Source: Dryocola sp051297175
GTDB taxonomy: Bacteria; Pseudomonadota; Gammaproteobacteria; Enterobacterales; Enterobacteriaceae
DNA length: 64,000 nt
Assembly (NCBI RefSeq): GCF_051297175.1
Contig: NZ_JBINNY010000001.1
Location: 2,418,001-2,482,000, forward strand
Direction of reading: 5' to 3'
Under the pieces are notes generated by a model. The model had not been told where the DNA came from. It saw only the letters and a program-made list of their open reading frames with translations, and searched no databases. Of the stretch, positions 33,927-42,881 are shown in pieces (positions within the stretch are counted from its first letter, which is position 1; the number at the start of each line of letters is the position of its first letter). Made by a program: the position numbers and the translations under genes.

Positions 33927-34140
33927 AAGACTTTTCTCCAGATGATTTTAGGCTAAAATTAACATGCTTAAAATTTTCGTACAATTCTTAAAAATTAGTT
34001 TTTTAAGGCGGGTGATACCCACCGCTGGCACCTGATCTAAGCTTAGTCGATGGCGGCTGACTTCACGGCCAGGCCAAAACATGCCAGAATAATTGCACAC
34101 TTCGGCATAAATTGTCGCTGAATCAGGATATTAACTGCCC

Positions 34141-36783
34141 ATGAAGGGTAAATATAAAGCCATTATTGCGCTGGCGCTGCTGCTTATTCTCGTCCCGCTG
34201 GCGCTGCTGTTGACCATCGCCAACTGGTTGCCGACCCTGGCCGGTATCTGGCTCCCGCAGGGCACACGCATTGCTATGGAAAGCAGCCCGCGCCTGAGCC
34301 GTGGGGCGATCGTTATCCCCGATCTTCGCTATCTCGCCGGCGACTGCGAGCTGGCAAACCTCAAAAACGCCACGCTGAGCCATCCGAGCCGCTGGCGCAT
34401 GCATATTAATGAGCTGAACCTCAACCCGGACTGCATCAGCAAAATCCCGATGAACGATTCCGGGCCAGCCGCGCCGCGCACGCTCGCCGAGTGGCAATCG
34501 CTTCTGCCTTACACGCTGCTGACCGTCGATAAAGTGAATGTGACGCCGTGGCAGCAGTTTGCCGGTGGCCTGCGCGTGTCGCTTACGCCCGCCCAGCAGG
34601 AGGTGCATTATTCCGGCCCGCTGCTGGCCGTCGATGCCAAACTGAAAGGCCAGTCGCTCGAGCTGCAACGGCTAAAGCTTGGCGCATTCGAAGGCATGGC
34701 TCCGGTCGAGCTGGTGGGCACCTTTACGCTGCCGCTGGTGCCGAACGGCCTGCCGGAACAGGGGCATATCGCCACCGCGCTGCGCATTCCCCAGGAACCG
34801 GAGCTTATTAATGCCGTGCTCGACTGGCGCGAAGACCAGGGCGTCCTCGCGCTGCGCAAATCCGCCGATGCCGAACCGCTGGTGACCTTACCCTGGACGA
34901 TTAGCGAAAAGATTTTCGAAATCAACGGCGGGCAGTGGAACTGGCCTTATCAGGGCTTTCCGCTGCGCGGAGGCGTTGCGCTGCGCGTCGACGACTGGCA
35001 GCAGGGCCTTGAGAATGCGACGGTGAGCGGCCGGATGAACGTGGTCACTCAGGGCAGCGCGGGCAAGGGCAATGCGGTATTAAACATCGGGCCGGGCAGG
35101 CTGAGCATGACCAACACCCAGCTTCCCCTACAGCTCACCGGCGAAGCCAAGCAGGACGCGCTGGAGTTTTACGCCGTGCTGCCGGGCGAACTGACCGGAG
35201 CGCTCACCGATCCGCAACTGCTTTTCAGGCCGGGCGCGCTGCTGCGTTCGCGCGGGCGAGTTATTGATTCGCTGGATATCGACGAGATTCGCTGGCCGCT
35301 GGCGGGCGTTCGCGTCACCCAAAAGGGCGTCGACGGGCGGCTACAGGCCATCGTACGCGCGCATGAAAATGAAATGGGCAGCTTCGTGCTGCACATGGAT
35401 GGTAAAGCCGAGGACTTCCTGCCTGATGCCGGCCTGTGGCAATGGCGCTACTGGGGCAACGGCGCGTTCAGGCCGATGAACGCCCGCTGGGACGTGAGCG
35501 GCAAGGGCGTATGGCGCGATAGCGCGATTGAGCTGACCTCGCTGTCGACGGGCTTCGACAGGCTCGAATACGGCTCGATGCTGATGAACAAGCCGCGCCT
35601 GAAGCTTGAAAAACCTATCCACTGGCAGCGCGATGCGGAACATCCTTCTTTTACCGGCGCGCTATCGCTGGATGCCGGGAGCACCAGCTTTAGCGGCGGC
35701 AGCACGCTGCCAGCCTCAACGCTCAAGTTTGCCGTTGACGGAACCGATCCCACCTCGTTTCAGTTTAAAGGCGATCTCCGCGCCGGGGAAATTGGCCCGG
35801 TACGCGTGATGGGCCGCTGGGACGGTGAACGCCTGCGCGGCAACGCCTGGTGGCCGAAGCAGGCGCTGACCGTCTTTCAGCCGCTGATCCCGCCGGATTG
35901 GAAGATGGATTTGCAGGGCGGCGATCTGTATGCCCAGGTGGCGTTTTCCGCCGCCAGCGGGCAGGGCTTTGAGGCAGGCGGGCACGGCGTAGTGAAGGGC
36001 GGGAGCGTCTGGCTGCCGGACAACCAGATCAACGGCGTCGACTTCGTGCTGCCGTTCCGCTTCAGCGATTCGACATGGCATCTCGGCACGCGCGGCCCGG
36101 TGACGCTGCGCATCGGCGAGGTCGTCAATCAGGTGACGGCACGCAACATCACCGCGGACCTCGAAGGCTGGTATCCGTGGAGCGACGGACAGCCGCTGTC
36201 TTTAAGCAACGTTAGCGTTGACGTGCTGGGCGGGAAAGTCACGATGCAGCAGCTGAGAATCCCGCAGCACGACGCCGCGCTGCTGCGTTTGCAGGATATC
36301 TCGTCAAGCGAGCTGGTCAGCGCGGTTAATCCTAAGCAGTTTACGATGTCCGGGCGCGTTACCGGCGCGCTGCCGCTGTGGCTTAACCATCCGCAGTGGA
36401 TTATTAAAGACGGCTGGCTGACCAACCCCGGTCCGCTGACCTTCCGCATGGATAAAGACATGGCCGACGCCATCGTAGCCAATAATATGGCGGCGGGCGC
36501 GGCGATAAACTGGCTGCGCTATATGGAGATTTCGCGCTCATGGACGAAAATTAACTTAGATAATCTGGGCGTGGTGACGATGAGCGCAAGCGTAACGGGC
36601 ATTAGCCACGTTGAAGGCAAGAAAAACACCGTCAACCTTAACTACACCCATCAGGAAAACCTTTTCACGCTGTGGCGCAGCCTGCGCTTTGGCGACAATT
36701 TACAGACCTGGCTGGAACAGCACGCCGCGCTGCCGAGCGCGCGCTGTCAGACTCCCGGCGTTGCATGTGAGGAAACACAATGA
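34141..36783 (+). CDS. ydbH: AsmA-like inter-membrane lipid transport protein YdbH
   Basis: An 880-residue protein (E. coli YdbH 879) with one N-terminal membrane helix (ALLLILVPLALLLTIANWL) and a very long beta-rich periplasmic body ending in the conserved C-terminal domain (VTGISHVEGKKNTVNLNY). YdbH, TamB and YhdP are the redundant proteins that bridge the envelope and move phospholipids to the outer membrane in E. coli. Its stop overlaps ynbE by ATGA, and YnbE is the lipoprotein that anchors the bridge, so the operon structure supports a complex. Confidence 0.94.
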   Translation: MKGKYKAIIALALLLILVPLALLLTIANWLPTLAGIWLPQGTRIAMESSPRLSRGAIVIPDLRYLAGDCELANLKNATLSHPSRWRMHINELNLNPDCISKIPMNDSGPAAPRTLAEWQSLLPYTLLTVDKVNVTPWQQFAGGLRVSLTPAQQEVHYSGPLLAVDAKLKGQSLELQRLKLGAFEGMAPVELVGTFTLPLVPNGLPEQGHIATALRIPQEPELINAVLDWREDQGVLALRKSADAEPLVTLPWTISEKIFEINGGQWNWPYQGFPLRGGVALRVDDWQQGLENATVSGRMNVVTQGSAGKGNAVLNIGPGRLSMTNTQLPLQLTGEAKQDALEFYAVLPGELTGALTDPQLLFRPGALLRSRGRVIDSLDIDEIRWPLAGVRVTQKGVDGRLQAIVRAHENEMGSFVLHMDGKAEDFLPDAGLWQWRYWGNGAFRPMNARWDVSGKGVWRDSAIELTSLSTGFDRLEYGSMLMNKPRLKLEKPIHWQRDAEHPSFTGALSLDAGSTSFSGGSTLPASTLKFAVDGTDPTSFQFKGDLRAGEIGPVRVMGRWDGERLRGNAWWPKQALTVFQPLIPPDWKMDLQGGDLYAQVAFSAASGQGFEAGGHGVVKGGSVWLPDNQINGVDFVLPFRFSDSTWHLGTRGPVTLRIGEVVNQVTARNITADLEGWYPWSDGQPLSLSNVSVDVLGGKVTMQQLRIPQHDAALLRLQDISSSELVSAVNPKQFTMSGRVTGALPLWLNHPQWIIKDGWLTNPGPLTFRMDKDMADAIVANNMAAGAAINWLRYMEISRSWTKINLDNLGVVTMSASVTGISHVEGKKNTVNLNYTHQENLFTLWRSLRFGDNLQTWLEQHAALPSARCQTPGVACEETQ

Positions 36784-36971
36784 AGATTTTAATCGCCGCA
36801 GGGCTTGCAGCCGGAACGCTGCTGCTTTCAGGCTGCACGCCGCGTATAGAGGTGGCCGCGCCGAAAGAGCCGATCACCATTAATATGAACGTGAAGATCG
36901 AACATGAGATCCACATCAAAGTGGATAAAGACGTCGAAACCCTGCTGAAAAGCCGCAGCGACCTGTTCTGA
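36780..36971 (+). CDS. ynbE: YnbE lipoprotein, partner of YdbH
   Basis: A 63-residue lipoprotein (E. coli 61) with lipobox LLSGC, then a short mature chain PRIEVAAPKEPITINMNVKI and a charged helix. From recent work on E. coli, YnbE pairs with the YdbH C-terminus by beta-strand addition to complete the inter-membrane bridge. Start overlaps the ydbH stop (ATGA 36780-36783); ydbL follows after 13 bp. Confidence 0.92.
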   Translation: MKILIAAGLAAGTLLLSGCTPRIEVAAPKEPITINMNVKIEHEIHIKVDKDVETLLKSRSDLF

Positions 36972-36984
36972 TGAGGACCGACTA

Positions 36985-37308
36985 ATGAAAACCGTACTCA
37001 AAGGCGCGCTGATTTTCACCCTGCTGTTCAGCCAGCCGCTGCTCGCCGTGACCCTGAGTGAAGCCCGTCAGCAGGGGCTGGTAGGGGAAACGCTGAGCGG
37101 CTATATCGCGCCCATCAAACAGGACAAAGAAACCCTGGCGCTGGTAAAAAGCATTAACGAGGCGCGGGCCGCGCACTACCAGCAGTTGGCCGACAGCAAC
37201 AATATTTCCGTGGACGAGGTGGCAAAACTTGCGGGACAAAAACTTGTGACGCGCGCCCAGCCGGGCGAGTACGTACGCGGCTTAAACGGACAGTGGATGA
37301 AGAAGTAG
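36985..37308 (+). CDS. ydbL: DUF1318 periplasmic protein YdbL
   Basis: A 107-residue protein (E. coli 108) with Sec signal (cleavage after LLA-VTL region) and the DUF1318 body EARQQGLVGETLSGYI...VNEARAAHYQ-type...AGQKLVTRAQPGEYV. It is thought to restrain YnbE multimer formation in the YdbH-YnbE system. Third gene of the ydbH-ynbE-ydbL unit; convergent with osmV across palindromic repeats. Confidence 0.92.
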   Translation: MKTVLKGALIFTLLFSQPLLAVTLSEARQQGLVGETLSGYIAPIKQDKETLALVKSINEARAAHYQQLADSNNISVDEVAKLAGQKLVTRAQPGEYVRGLNGQWMKK

Positions 37309-37331
37309 GGCAAGGCGGCTCAACAATTTAC

Positions 37332-37416
37332 GGTGGATGGCGCAGGCGCTTATCCACCCTACGAATTTCACCATGCTACATTTTGTAGGTCGGGTAAGGC
37401 GCAGCTGCCACCCGAC
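37332..37416. repeat. two palindromic repeats between ydbL and osmV
   Basis: One GGTGGAT...ATCCACC-type element (37332-37358) and one GTCGGGT...CCCGAC-type element (37389-37416), side by side between convergent gene ends. Confidence 0.75.
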
Positions 37417-37426
37417 CTCTTAACGG

Positions 37427-38566
37427 TTATGAAATACTCAGCACCCGACGCGTTTTACCCGAGCTGAGATAATCCGCGATGTAATCCTGCGAAATCTCCC
37501 CGCTGTAGCGCCCGTCTTCGTCAACGATCGGCATCCACACCATATTGTGCTCGTACAGCTTGGAGAGCACGATACGCAGGTTGTCCTCCGCGCGCCCGGT
37601 CACCCGGAACGGGTGCAGCAGATCTGAACAGGAACCGGCTGCACCACGTGCTTCGCGGCGTTTCACAAAGCCCAACGGCTTGCCCTGTCCGTCGACAACC
37701 GTAATCGAGCGCATGTCGTTGTCGTCCATGGTGGCGAACGCCTCCGGCAGCGGGGTGGATTCGCGCGCGGTAACCGTCGGCTGCTGGTCGGTGACGTCGC
37801 CCGCCTGCACCAGCAGCAGGCGTTTTAGCGTGCGGTCCTGGCCGACGAACGAGCCAACGAATTCGTTGGCGGGTTTTGCCAGCAGCTCGTCCGGGCTTGC
37901 GCACTGTACGATCTTACCCTGACGGAACACCGCGATACGGTCGCCGAGCTTCAGCGCTTCGTCGATATCGTGGCTCACCAGCATGACGGTTTTCTTCAGC
38001 TGGCGCTGCATGTCGAGAAACTCGTTCTGAATCACTTCGCGGTTGATAGGGTCTACCGCGCCGAACGGTTCATCCATCAGCAGGACCGGAGGATCCGCCG
38101 CAAGCGCGCGGATCACGCCGATACGCTGCTGCTGGCCGCCGGACATTTCGCGCGGGTAGCGGTGGAGGAACTTAGTCGGATCGAGCGCCACCATGCTCAT
38201 CAGCTCGCTTGCGCGCTCCTTGCAGCGGGCTTTGTCCCAGCCCAGCATGCGCGGCACGACGGTGATGTTTTCTTCAATTGTCATGTTCGGGAACAGGCCG
38301 ATCTGCTGGATTACGTAGCCGATGTTGCGGCGCAGCGTCACGGTGTCCAGCTCGTTGGTGTTTTTGCCGTTGATCAGGATGTTGCCGCCGCTTGGCGCAA
38401 TCAGACGATTAATCATCTTAAGCGTGGTGGTTTTGCCGCAGCCGGAAGGGCCGAGCAGGACGCACATTTCGCCTTCCGGCACGTTCAGGCTGACGTTATC
38501 AACCGCGTTAAAGGTCTGCCCGTTTTTCTGAACGAACTGCTTGGTGAGATTTTCCAGTTTTATCAT
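37427..38566 (-). CDS. osmV: osmoprotectant ABC transporter ATPase OsmV
   Basis: A 379-residue ATPase of the OpuCA/ProV-like class: Walker A GPSGCGKTT (39-47), signature MSGGQQQR, Walker B VLLMDEP, and two C-terminal CBS domains (DNDMRSITVVDGQGKP... and MVWMPIVDEDGRYSGEIS) that sense ionic strength or nucleotides. Its ATG shares one base with the osmW stop (TAATG). By gene order and similarity it is OsmV of the Salmonella OsmU system, which imports glycine betaine and choline-O-sulfate. Confidence 0.9.
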   Translation of the reverse strand: MIKLENLTKQFVQKNGQTFNAVDNVSLNVPEGEMCVLLGPSGCGKTTTLKMINRLIAPSGGNILINGKNTNELDTVTLRRNIGYVIQQIGLFPNMTIEENITVVPRMLGWDKARCKERASELMSMVALDPTKFLHRYPREMSGGQQQRIGVIRALAADPPVLLMDEPFGAVDPINREVIQNEFLDMQRQLKKTVMLVSHDIDEALKLGDRIAVFRQGKIVQCASPDELLAKPANEFVGSFVGQDRTLKRLLLVQAGDVTDQQPTVTARESTPLPEAFATMDDNDMRSITVVDGQGKPLGFVKRREARGAAGSCSDLLHPFRVTGRAEDNLRIVLSKLYEHNMVWMPIVDEDGRYSGEISQDYIADYLSSGKTRRVLSIS

Positions 38567-39213
38567 TATCGAATCCCCTTCGGTGTCAGTACCAGCTGCA
38601 GGCGGTGCAGCAGCCAGTCAAGCACAATGGCCAATACACAAATCATTACGGCTCCGGCAATCAGCATACGAATATCGCTGCCGCCGATACCATTAAGTAA
38701 CAACAGGCCCAGACCGCCCGCGCCGATCACGGCGGCGATGGCCATAACGCCAATATTCATCACCACTGCGGTACGAATACCGCCAAAAATCACCGGCAGC
38801 GCCATCGGGATCTCCACCCAGCGCAGACGCTGCCAGAAGGTCATGCCGATACCGCGACCCGCTTCGCGCAGGCCGGGCGGCAGGCTATCCAGCGCCGTAT
38901 GCGTGTTGCGCACGATCGGCAGCAGGGAATAAAGGAACACGGCGGTAATGGCAGGCAGCACGCCAATGCCCTGGCCGACCATCGAAAACAGCGGGATCAT
39001 CAGCCCGAACAGCGCGATGGAGGGGATGGTCAGCACGATAGTGGCGATACCCAGTACCGGCGTCGCCAGCCACTTGTGGCGGACGATCAGAATGCCCAGC
39101 GGCACGCCGATAATAATCGCCAGGCCCACGGCCATCAGCACCAGCAGCAGGTGCTGGAGGGTCAGGCTGCCGAGATATCCAGCGTTATCAATCATGTAAT
39201 GCAACGTGTCCAT
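38566..39213 (-). CDS. osmW: osmoprotectant ABC permease OsmW
   Basis: A 215-residue inner-membrane permease with about six helices and the EAA-like loop REAGRGIGMTFWQRLRWVEI. Membrane half of OsmU together with OsmY. It begins 9 bp after osmX and its stop overlaps the osmV start, so it is tightly coupled to the ATPase. Confidence 0.9.
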   Translation of the reverse strand: MDTLHYMIDNAGYLGSLTLQHLLLVLMAVGLAIIIGVPLGILIVRHKWLATPVLGIATIVLTIPSIALFGLMIPLFSMVGQGIGVLPAITAVFLYSLLPIVRNTHTALDSLPPGLREAGRGIGMTFWQRLRWVEIPMALPVIFGGIRTAVVMNIGVMAIAAVIGAGGLGLLLLNGIGGSDIRMLIAGAVMICVLAIVLDWLLHRLQLVLTPKGIR

Positions 39214-39222
39214 GATGCCTCC

Positions 39223-40125
39223 TTAGAGCAAGCCTTTTTGCTGCAGGAACTCGCGGGCGACCTGCTGCGGGGTTTCATGGTCAATATCTACCTTCGCGTT
39301 CATGGTAGAGATCGCATCGTTATCAAGCTGGGCGGAAAGCGTATTCATCGCCTCTTCAAGCCCCGGATTCGCTTCGAGCACGTCTTTACGAACGACCGGC
39401 GTCACCGCGTAGCTCGGGAAGAAGCCTTTGTCATCTTCCAGCACCTTCAGGTCGAAGCCCTTCACGCGGCCGTCGGTGGTGTAGACCAGCCCGGCGTCCA
39501 CAAAGCCGTCGCGTATCGCGTTATAAACCAGGCCGGGGTCCATCTGGCGGATCTGCGGGCGGTCAAGCGGCATGCTGTAAGCCTGCTGCAGCGGCTTCAT
39601 GCCGTCGCTGCGTCCGGAAAACTCAAGATCGAGGCCCAGCATCCAGTTCTTTTTAGGATTGGTTTTGCGGATTTGTTCAACCTTCGCCACCAGCTCCGAC
39701 ATGGTGCTGATGTTTTCTGCTTCCGCGCGCTTACGCTGCATCGCAAAGGCGTAGGTGTTGTTCATGTTGGCCGGTTTAAGCCACACCAGGCCAAGCTTAG
39801 CGTCCAGCTTTTTCACCGTGTCGTAGGATTCCTGCGGCGACATCCGCTTATTGATGTGGTTGAAAATAATCAGCGAGGTGCCGGTATATTCCCAGGTCAT
39901 ATCAACCTGCTTGTTGATCATCGCGTTGCGGGAAATCACCGTTGCGATATTGGTCTGCGGCGTGACCTTAAAGCCCTTTTTCGCCAGGTATTGGGTGGTC
40001 ATTGCCGAGAGAATATGCTGCTCGGTAAAGCTTTTTGTCGCCAGAACCAGCGGGGCGGCCTGCGCCGTTCCGGCCAGCATCGTCGTGGCGGCAAACGCGG
40101 CCAGCAGACGTTTAAAAGGTTTCAT
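39223..40125 (-). CDS. osmX: osmoprotectant-binding protein OsmX
   Basis: A 300-residue periplasmic quaternary-amine-binding protein (OpuAC/OpuCC class). Signal peptide ends AGTAQA-AP; the mature start PLVLATKSFTEQHIL and VDMTWEYTGTSL are typical of the family, aromatic residues of which form the cation-binding box. Placed between the two permeases, as in Salmonella osmU. Confidence 0.9.
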   Translation of the reverse strand: MKPFKRLLAAFAATTMLAGTAQAAPLVLATKSFTEQHILSAMTTQYLAKKGFKVTPQTNIATVISRNAMINKQVDMTWEYTGTSLIIFNHINKRMSPQESYDTVKKLDAKLGLVWLKPANMNNTYAFAMQRKRAEAENISTMSELVAKVEQIRKTNPKKNWMLGLDLEFSGRSDGMKPLQQAYSMPLDRPQIRQMDPGLVYNAIRDGFVDAGLVYTTDGRVKGFDLKVLEDDKGFFPSYAVTPVVRKDVLEANPGLEEAMNTLSAQLDNDAISTMNAKVDIDHETPQQVAREFLQQKGLL

Positions 40126-40144
40126 TCAACGCTCCTTATTGTTG

Positions 40145-40861
40145 TTATTTGGCCGTGTGCGGGCTTAAAACGCGGCCCAGACCGGCTAACGCGACGTCGA
40201 GGATCAGCGCAAACAGCGCCGTGGCGGCCGCGCCCAGAATCAGCGTTGGGAAATCGTTCAGATAGATGCCCGGGAAGATAAGCTCGCCGTAGCTGCTGGC
40301 ACCAATCAGGAACGCCAGCGGTGCGGTACCAACGTTAATGGCCGTCGCGATACGAATCCCTGACAAAATCACCGGCCACGCGTTGGGAATTTCAACCTGG
40401 CGCAGGCGCTGCCATTTGGTCATCCCAATACCGTTTGCCGCTTCGATAAGCGAACCCGGCACGCCGCACAGACCGGCGTAGGTGTTACGCACGATGGGCA
40501 GCAGCGAGGCGAGGAACAGGGCGATAATCGCCGGTTTGTCGCCGATGCCGATAATCACCATCGCCAGCGCCAGAACCGCCAGCGGCGGCAGGGTGTTGCC
40601 GACGTTGAAGATCTGCATGACATACTCAGCCCAGCGGCGCGCCGCAGGACGGCTAAGCAATACGCCGCTAGGAATGCCGACCAGCAGGGCCAGCGCCATC
40701 GAGCTGAACACCAAAATCAGGTGCTGTTGCCCGAGATAAACCAAATCGACCTGTCGCGCCTTGATGGTTTCCGGCCCGATACCCCAGACCAGCAGCCCAA
40801 GCGCGATAATCAGCGCCAGAGCGCCCAAAAGGGCACGTTTTATGAAGGATGCGTTTTGCAT
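40145..40861 (-). CDS. osmY: osmoprotectant ABC permease OsmY (OsmU system)
   Basis: A 238-residue permease with six helices and loop IEAANGIGMTKWQRLRQVEI, paralogous to OsmW. First gene of the osmYXWV transcript. Name follows Salmonella usage for the fourth OsmU component and is not the unrelated E. coli periplasmic protein OsmY. The promoter should lie in 40862-41120. Confidence 0.87.
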   Translation of the reverse strand: MQNASFIKRALLGALALIIALGLLVWGIGPETIKARQVDLVYLGQQHLILVFSSMALALLVGIPSGVLLSRPAARRWAEYVMQIFNVGNTLPPLAVLALAMVIIGIGDKPAIIALFLASLLPIVRNTYAGLCGVPGSLIEAANGIGMTKWQRLRQVEIPNAWPVILSGIRIATAINVGTAPLAFLIGASSYGELIFPGIYLNDFPTLILGAAATALFALILDVALAGLGRVLSPHTAK

Positions 40862-41123
40862 TGCAGTGTGTCTCCCTGGTGCACGCGTTATAGCTACCCG
40901 CAGGTGGCCTGTTGTTATGCCTTGTGTCGGCAGGGTGTTGAAACCTATAGCAACGTGTCGGGGAGGACGCCAGCCAGCGTGACCATTAAGCGGCTAATGA
41001 TTTATGACATAAACCATTGATTTAGCCTTGTGCCGCCTCGCTTGGGCAGGCTACGTAAAGAATTGTCTTAAAAATGTTAACGCGAGGTTACGGTGTAACT
41101 TTGTGAGCGTGTTTTTGGAAAGT
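40862..41123. other. upstream region of the osmU operon
   Basis: About 260 bp with no ORF worth calling; it should hold the osmotically regulated promoter of osmYXWV on the minus strand. I see no confident -10/-35 pair. The rest of the 471-bp gap up to dmsD is filled by palindromic repeats. Confidence 0.5.
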
Positions 41124-41150
41124 GTCGGGTGGCGCTAGCGCTTACCCGAC
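41124..41150. repeat. palindromic repeat, GTCGGGT type
   Basis: GTCGGGTGGCGCTAGCGC followed by TTACCCGAC, an almost perfect palindrome, immediately preceding the tandem array. Confidence 0.75.
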
Positions 41151-41179
41151 CTGCCAAAAAGGCGTCATCGAAAGGTTTT

Positions 41180-41319
41180 GTAGGGTGGATAAGCGCAGCG
41201 CCATCCACCAAACAGGCATGAGCGAAAGGTTTTGTAGGGTGAATAAGCGAAGCGCCATCCACCAAACAGGCATGAGCGAAAGGTTTTAATAGGGTGGATA
41301 AGCGCAGGCGCCATCCACC
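41180..41319. repeat. tandem array of three 54-55 bp palindrome units
   Basis: ATAAGC occurs at 41189, 41243 and 41298, spacings of 54 and 55 bp. The palindrome GGGTGGATAAGCGCAGCGCC plus ATCCACC is the same as in the array at 19087, but the spacer is different (AAACAGGCATGAGCGAAAGG). Located 3' of dmsD. Confidence 0.88.
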
Positions 41320-41332
41320 ACGGCTCAGATTC

Positions 41333-41962
41333 TTAGAAGTGCAGCTCTTTCGCGGCGACGGGAATCAAAAGCCCTTCGCGCCAGTTGGCAAGGGTCAGAC
41401 GGGTAAGCTCGCCCAGGCCCTGGTAGAACGGATGCCCCGCGTTTTCGATAAACAGCTCCAGGAAACGACCGGCCCACGGCAGCAGGTGCCAGGCGAGCAG
41501 TTCGTCAACCAGCTGGCGGTGGCCGGATTCGGCAAGCCAGGCGGCCAGCATCAGGAGGGTGCCGATGTGGTCTTCCGGCTCGTTCTGATCGAGCTGCAGG
41601 CCGATCTCTTTTTTGCGCATCCAGCGGCGCAGCTCAAGGGTTGAGTCGCCAAACAGCACGTTTTCTTTATCCAGATAGACTGAACCCCAGGGGGCCGCTG
41701 GCAGCGCATGAGGCCCGATGAACAGGCGCTGGTAGGCTTCGCTCAGGGTTTCGTTCGTGTCGCTCAGCCCGTCGGTCATGCGGCTGGCAATCTCTGTCAG
41801 CTCCGGCGTCTGTACCGGCCATTGCTCGTGCCATGCAGGGTCCGCAAGCGATGCGTAAAGCGACGCCGCGTCCTGGCTTTGTGGCCCCTGATGGTAGAGG
41901 ATGCCCAGCACGCGTCCGGTAAGTTCGATAATCGCCAGTCTTTGCGAATCTTGAGATGACAT
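41333..41962 (-). CDS. dmsD: Tat proofreading chaperone DmsD
   Basis: A 209-residue TorD/DmsD-family all-helical chaperone (E. coli DmsD 204). Conserved segments YQRLFIGPHALPAAPWGSVYLDKE and WLAESGHRQLVDELLAWHLLPWAGRFL match DmsD. It binds the twin-arginine leader of DmsA-type reductases until the molybdenum cofactor is inserted. Last gene of the dmsABC-D operon, as in E. coli ynfEFGH-dmsD. Confidence 0.93.
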   Translation of the reverse strand: MSSQDSQRLAIIELTGRVLGILYHQGPQSQDAASLYASLADPAWHEQWPVQTPELTEIASRMTDGLSDTNETLSEAYQRLFIGPHALPAAPWGSVYLDKENVLFGDSTLELRRWMRKKEIGLQLDQNEPEDHIGTLLMLAAWLAESGHRQLVDELLAWHLLPWAGRFLELFIENAGHPFYQGLGELTRLTLANWREGLLIPVAAKELHF

Positions 41963-42022
41963 TCTTATTCCTTGTGTAAAACAGCATTGTATACGCGGGT
42001 TTCCCCGCGCATTTTGTACAAA

Positions 42023-42880
42023 TTAACCCGCAACCGCCATACCGACGGTCATATGCAGGCCGTAGAAAATACCACGGCCAATCAGTTCCCCGGCAACAAC
42101 CAGCACAAAACCTGCAAATAAAGCGAAAGTTTGCGGCGGCATGCGGCGAGCCAGCGGGCAAATCCAGCAGCCGAGGCCCAGCGCTATCAGCACCATGCGC
42201 CACACCTGCAGCGAGGCATAGTCCGGCACCAGCGCGGTGGCCTGCTGCACCGAACTGCTGATGCCCGGCAGGCTAAAGCTCTGCAAAATCACCGCGGCCA
42301 TCGCCACAAACAGCGCCAGCACGCTCAGACCGGCAAGCTTTTTACCGTTAAGCGGGAAGGACGCCGCGCGCAGCAGCATAGCCCCAAGCAGCGGGCCGCC
42401 CAGCACAACGGTGAGGAAGAAACTCAGCGTGGTGTAGCCGTTATACCAGGTCGGCACGGTGTCAATCTGGTAGACACGCGTCATTGCCCAGACGAACACC
42501 AGCCCCAGTACCATGGTCAGCAGCAGCCAGATCTTGCCGAGGCCAGCGGGCATTTTCTTCAGCACGGCGACCAGCCACCAGAACCCGCCCACGGCAAAGA
42601 ACACCGAACCGCTGGCGATTTCGTTGCTCAGCGCCGACTGTCCGATGCGGTTGAGCGAGTTGAACGCGCGCAGCGGCGAACCCAGGTGCATAACCGAGGC
42701 GATAAACGCCACGCCCATTATCACCCACAGGAAAAACATCGCGCGGACGATTTTGTTTTGCAGCTCGCTGTTGTTGCTGGCCGACATCCATGCCATCCCC
42801 ATAACAATCGTGCCGCCCGCCACGCACTGGCCGAGTACGGTAAACAACACCAGCGGCCATTCATGCCATCCACTGCCCAT
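42023..42880 (-). CDS. ynfH: DMSO-reductase membrane anchor (DmsC/YnfH)
   Basis: A 285-residue eight-helix anchor protein. The start is the ATG at 42878-42880 (MGSGWHEWPLVLFTVLGQ as in E. coli YnfH/DmsC), two bases after the dmsB TGA; a 15-residue extension into dmsB is not needed. HLGSP-RAFNSLNR-G-SALSNEI and the C-terminal RGIFYGLHMTVGM are diagnostic. It holds the AB subunits to the membrane and oxidises menaquinol. Confidence 0.92.
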   Translation of the reverse strand: MGSGWHEWPLVLFTVLGQCVAGGTIVMGMAWMSASNNSELQNKIVRAMFFLWVIMGVAFIASVMHLGSPLRAFNSLNRIGQSALSNEIASGSVFFAVGGFWWLVAVLKKMPAGLGKIWLLLTMVLGLVFVWAMTRVYQIDTVPTWYNGYTTLSFFLTVVLGGPLLGAMLLRAASFPLNGKKLAGLSVLALFVAMAAVILQSFSLPGISSSVQQATALVPDYASLQVWRMVLIALGLGCWICPLARRMPPQTFALFAGFVLVVAGELIGRGIFYGLHMTVGMAVAG

Positions 42881-42881
42881 T

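Noticed and set aside
38899..40281. 460-codon open frame antisense to osmW/osmX
   Set aside because: Spans two genes and their spacer on the opposite strand; composition is that of a shadow frame.
41077..41265. 62-codon frame with internal repeats (DGA-LIHPTKPF)
   Set aside because: The apparent protein repeat is translation of the tandem palindromic DNA repeats; no ribosome site.
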